A program made the translations under genes and the position numbers. From a bacterium (lineage in GTDB: Bacteria; Patescibacteriota; Minisyncoccia; Phycocordibacterales; UBA2100), in contig JAUYLR010000018.1 of the NCBI GenBank assembly GCA_030698935.1, positions 1 to 5,633 on the forward strand: a DNA stretch of 5,633 nt. Direction: 5' to 3'. Position 1 is the first letter of the stretch. Each line of letters begins with the position of its first letter. Positions 5,544 through 5,633 of this stretch are shown piece after piece. The notes under the pieces are model-generated. The model did no database searches. It saw only the letters and a list, made by a program, of their open reading frames with translations, and had not been told where the DNA came from.

Positions 5544-5633
5544 TTACTTGTTCTTAGGCTCTGTCTTGTGCTTTGCATCGGTGCAGTCGCACTCTGTCAA
5601 AGGCTTCCCGTGCTTCGGGCACGTCACTGCCCC
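5544..5633 (-). CDS. C-terminus of a small protein with a CxxH-x6-CxC motif (partial)
   Basis: The frame runs in from the right edge and ends at TAA (5546-5544), giving the last 29 residues, GAVTCPKHGKPLTECDC followed by TDAKHKTEPKNK. Cys, His, Cys, Cys are spaced C-x2-H-x6-C-x-C, a plausible zinc-knuckle or treble-clef-like site, followed by a Lys-rich hydrophilic tail. I do not recognise the family, and the rest is outside the window. The codons are ordinary and the stop lies 23 bases before the acyltransferase start on the same strand, so it is probably the upstream member of that operon. With only the tail visible, metal binding is an inference. Confidence 0.65.
   Translation of the reverse strand, partial: GAVTCPKHGKPLTECDCTDAKHKTEPKNK

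Noticed and set aside
5607..5624. CGTGC-TTCGG-GCACG stem near the right edge
   Set aside because: Short stem inside the Cys-Pro-Lys-His codons of the partial gene with no following T-run; not a terminator.
1..5633. CRISPR array, tRNA, rRNA, transposase or toxin-antitoxin pair
   Set aside because: No regularly spaced direct repeats, cloverleaf, conserved rRNA stretch or recognisable recombinase/toxin motif is visible on either strand.

Overview
The window is a compact bacterial segment of roughly 50-55% G+C by eye. It suggests a Candidate Phyla Radiation (Patescibacteria, Parcubacteria-like) genome, although no marker gene here proves this. Three things point that way. First, a 20-bp perfect palindrome, CCTGCCTGCCGGCAGGCAGG, is read into the 3' end of a gene as 'LPAGRQG', a tail I recall from many proteins of that group. 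Second, most starts lack a Shine-Dalgarno sequence, and two have an extended -10 box six bases before the start codon. Third, there is a small secreted CARDB-type protein with one C-terminal membrane anchor.

Left half, plus strand: a short C-terminal remnant of an unidentified gene (to 104) is followed by about 150 bases of leader rich in inverted repeats (105-253). Next come phosphoenolpyruvate synthase (ppsA, 254-2803) and, 25 bases later, a short 2,3-bisphosphoglycerate-dependent phosphoglycerate mutase (gpmA, 2829-3494). These two look like an operon of lower glycolysis/gluconeogenesis: GpmA interconverts 3- and 2-phosphoglycerate, enolase (not in the window) links 2-phosphoglycerate to PEP, and PpsA links PEP to pyruvate. 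Palindromic CCTGCCTG-type elements lie inside both ends of the ppsA reading frame, and the true ppsA start is uncertain.

Right half, minus strand: a three-gene run reads toward the centre. It consists of the C-terminus of a protein with a possible CxxH...CxC metal-binding motif (5544-5633), an acyltransferase-3 family membrane protein (4426-5520), and a signal-peptide/CARDB-like/transmembrane protein (3545-4429) whose start overlaps the acyltransferase stop by 4 bases (ATGA). Together they suggest a cell-envelope module, possibly surface acylation coupled to an anchored surface protein; that function is inferred. The two transcription units converge on one bidirectional terminator hairpin at 3505-3546.

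No CRISPR array, transposase, tRNA or rRNA is visible. I see no clearly new defence or mobile system. The most interesting signals are the palindromes embedded in ppsA, the possible leaderless start pattern shared by two genes, the strong stem-loop upstream of ppsA, and the uncharacterised envelope operon.
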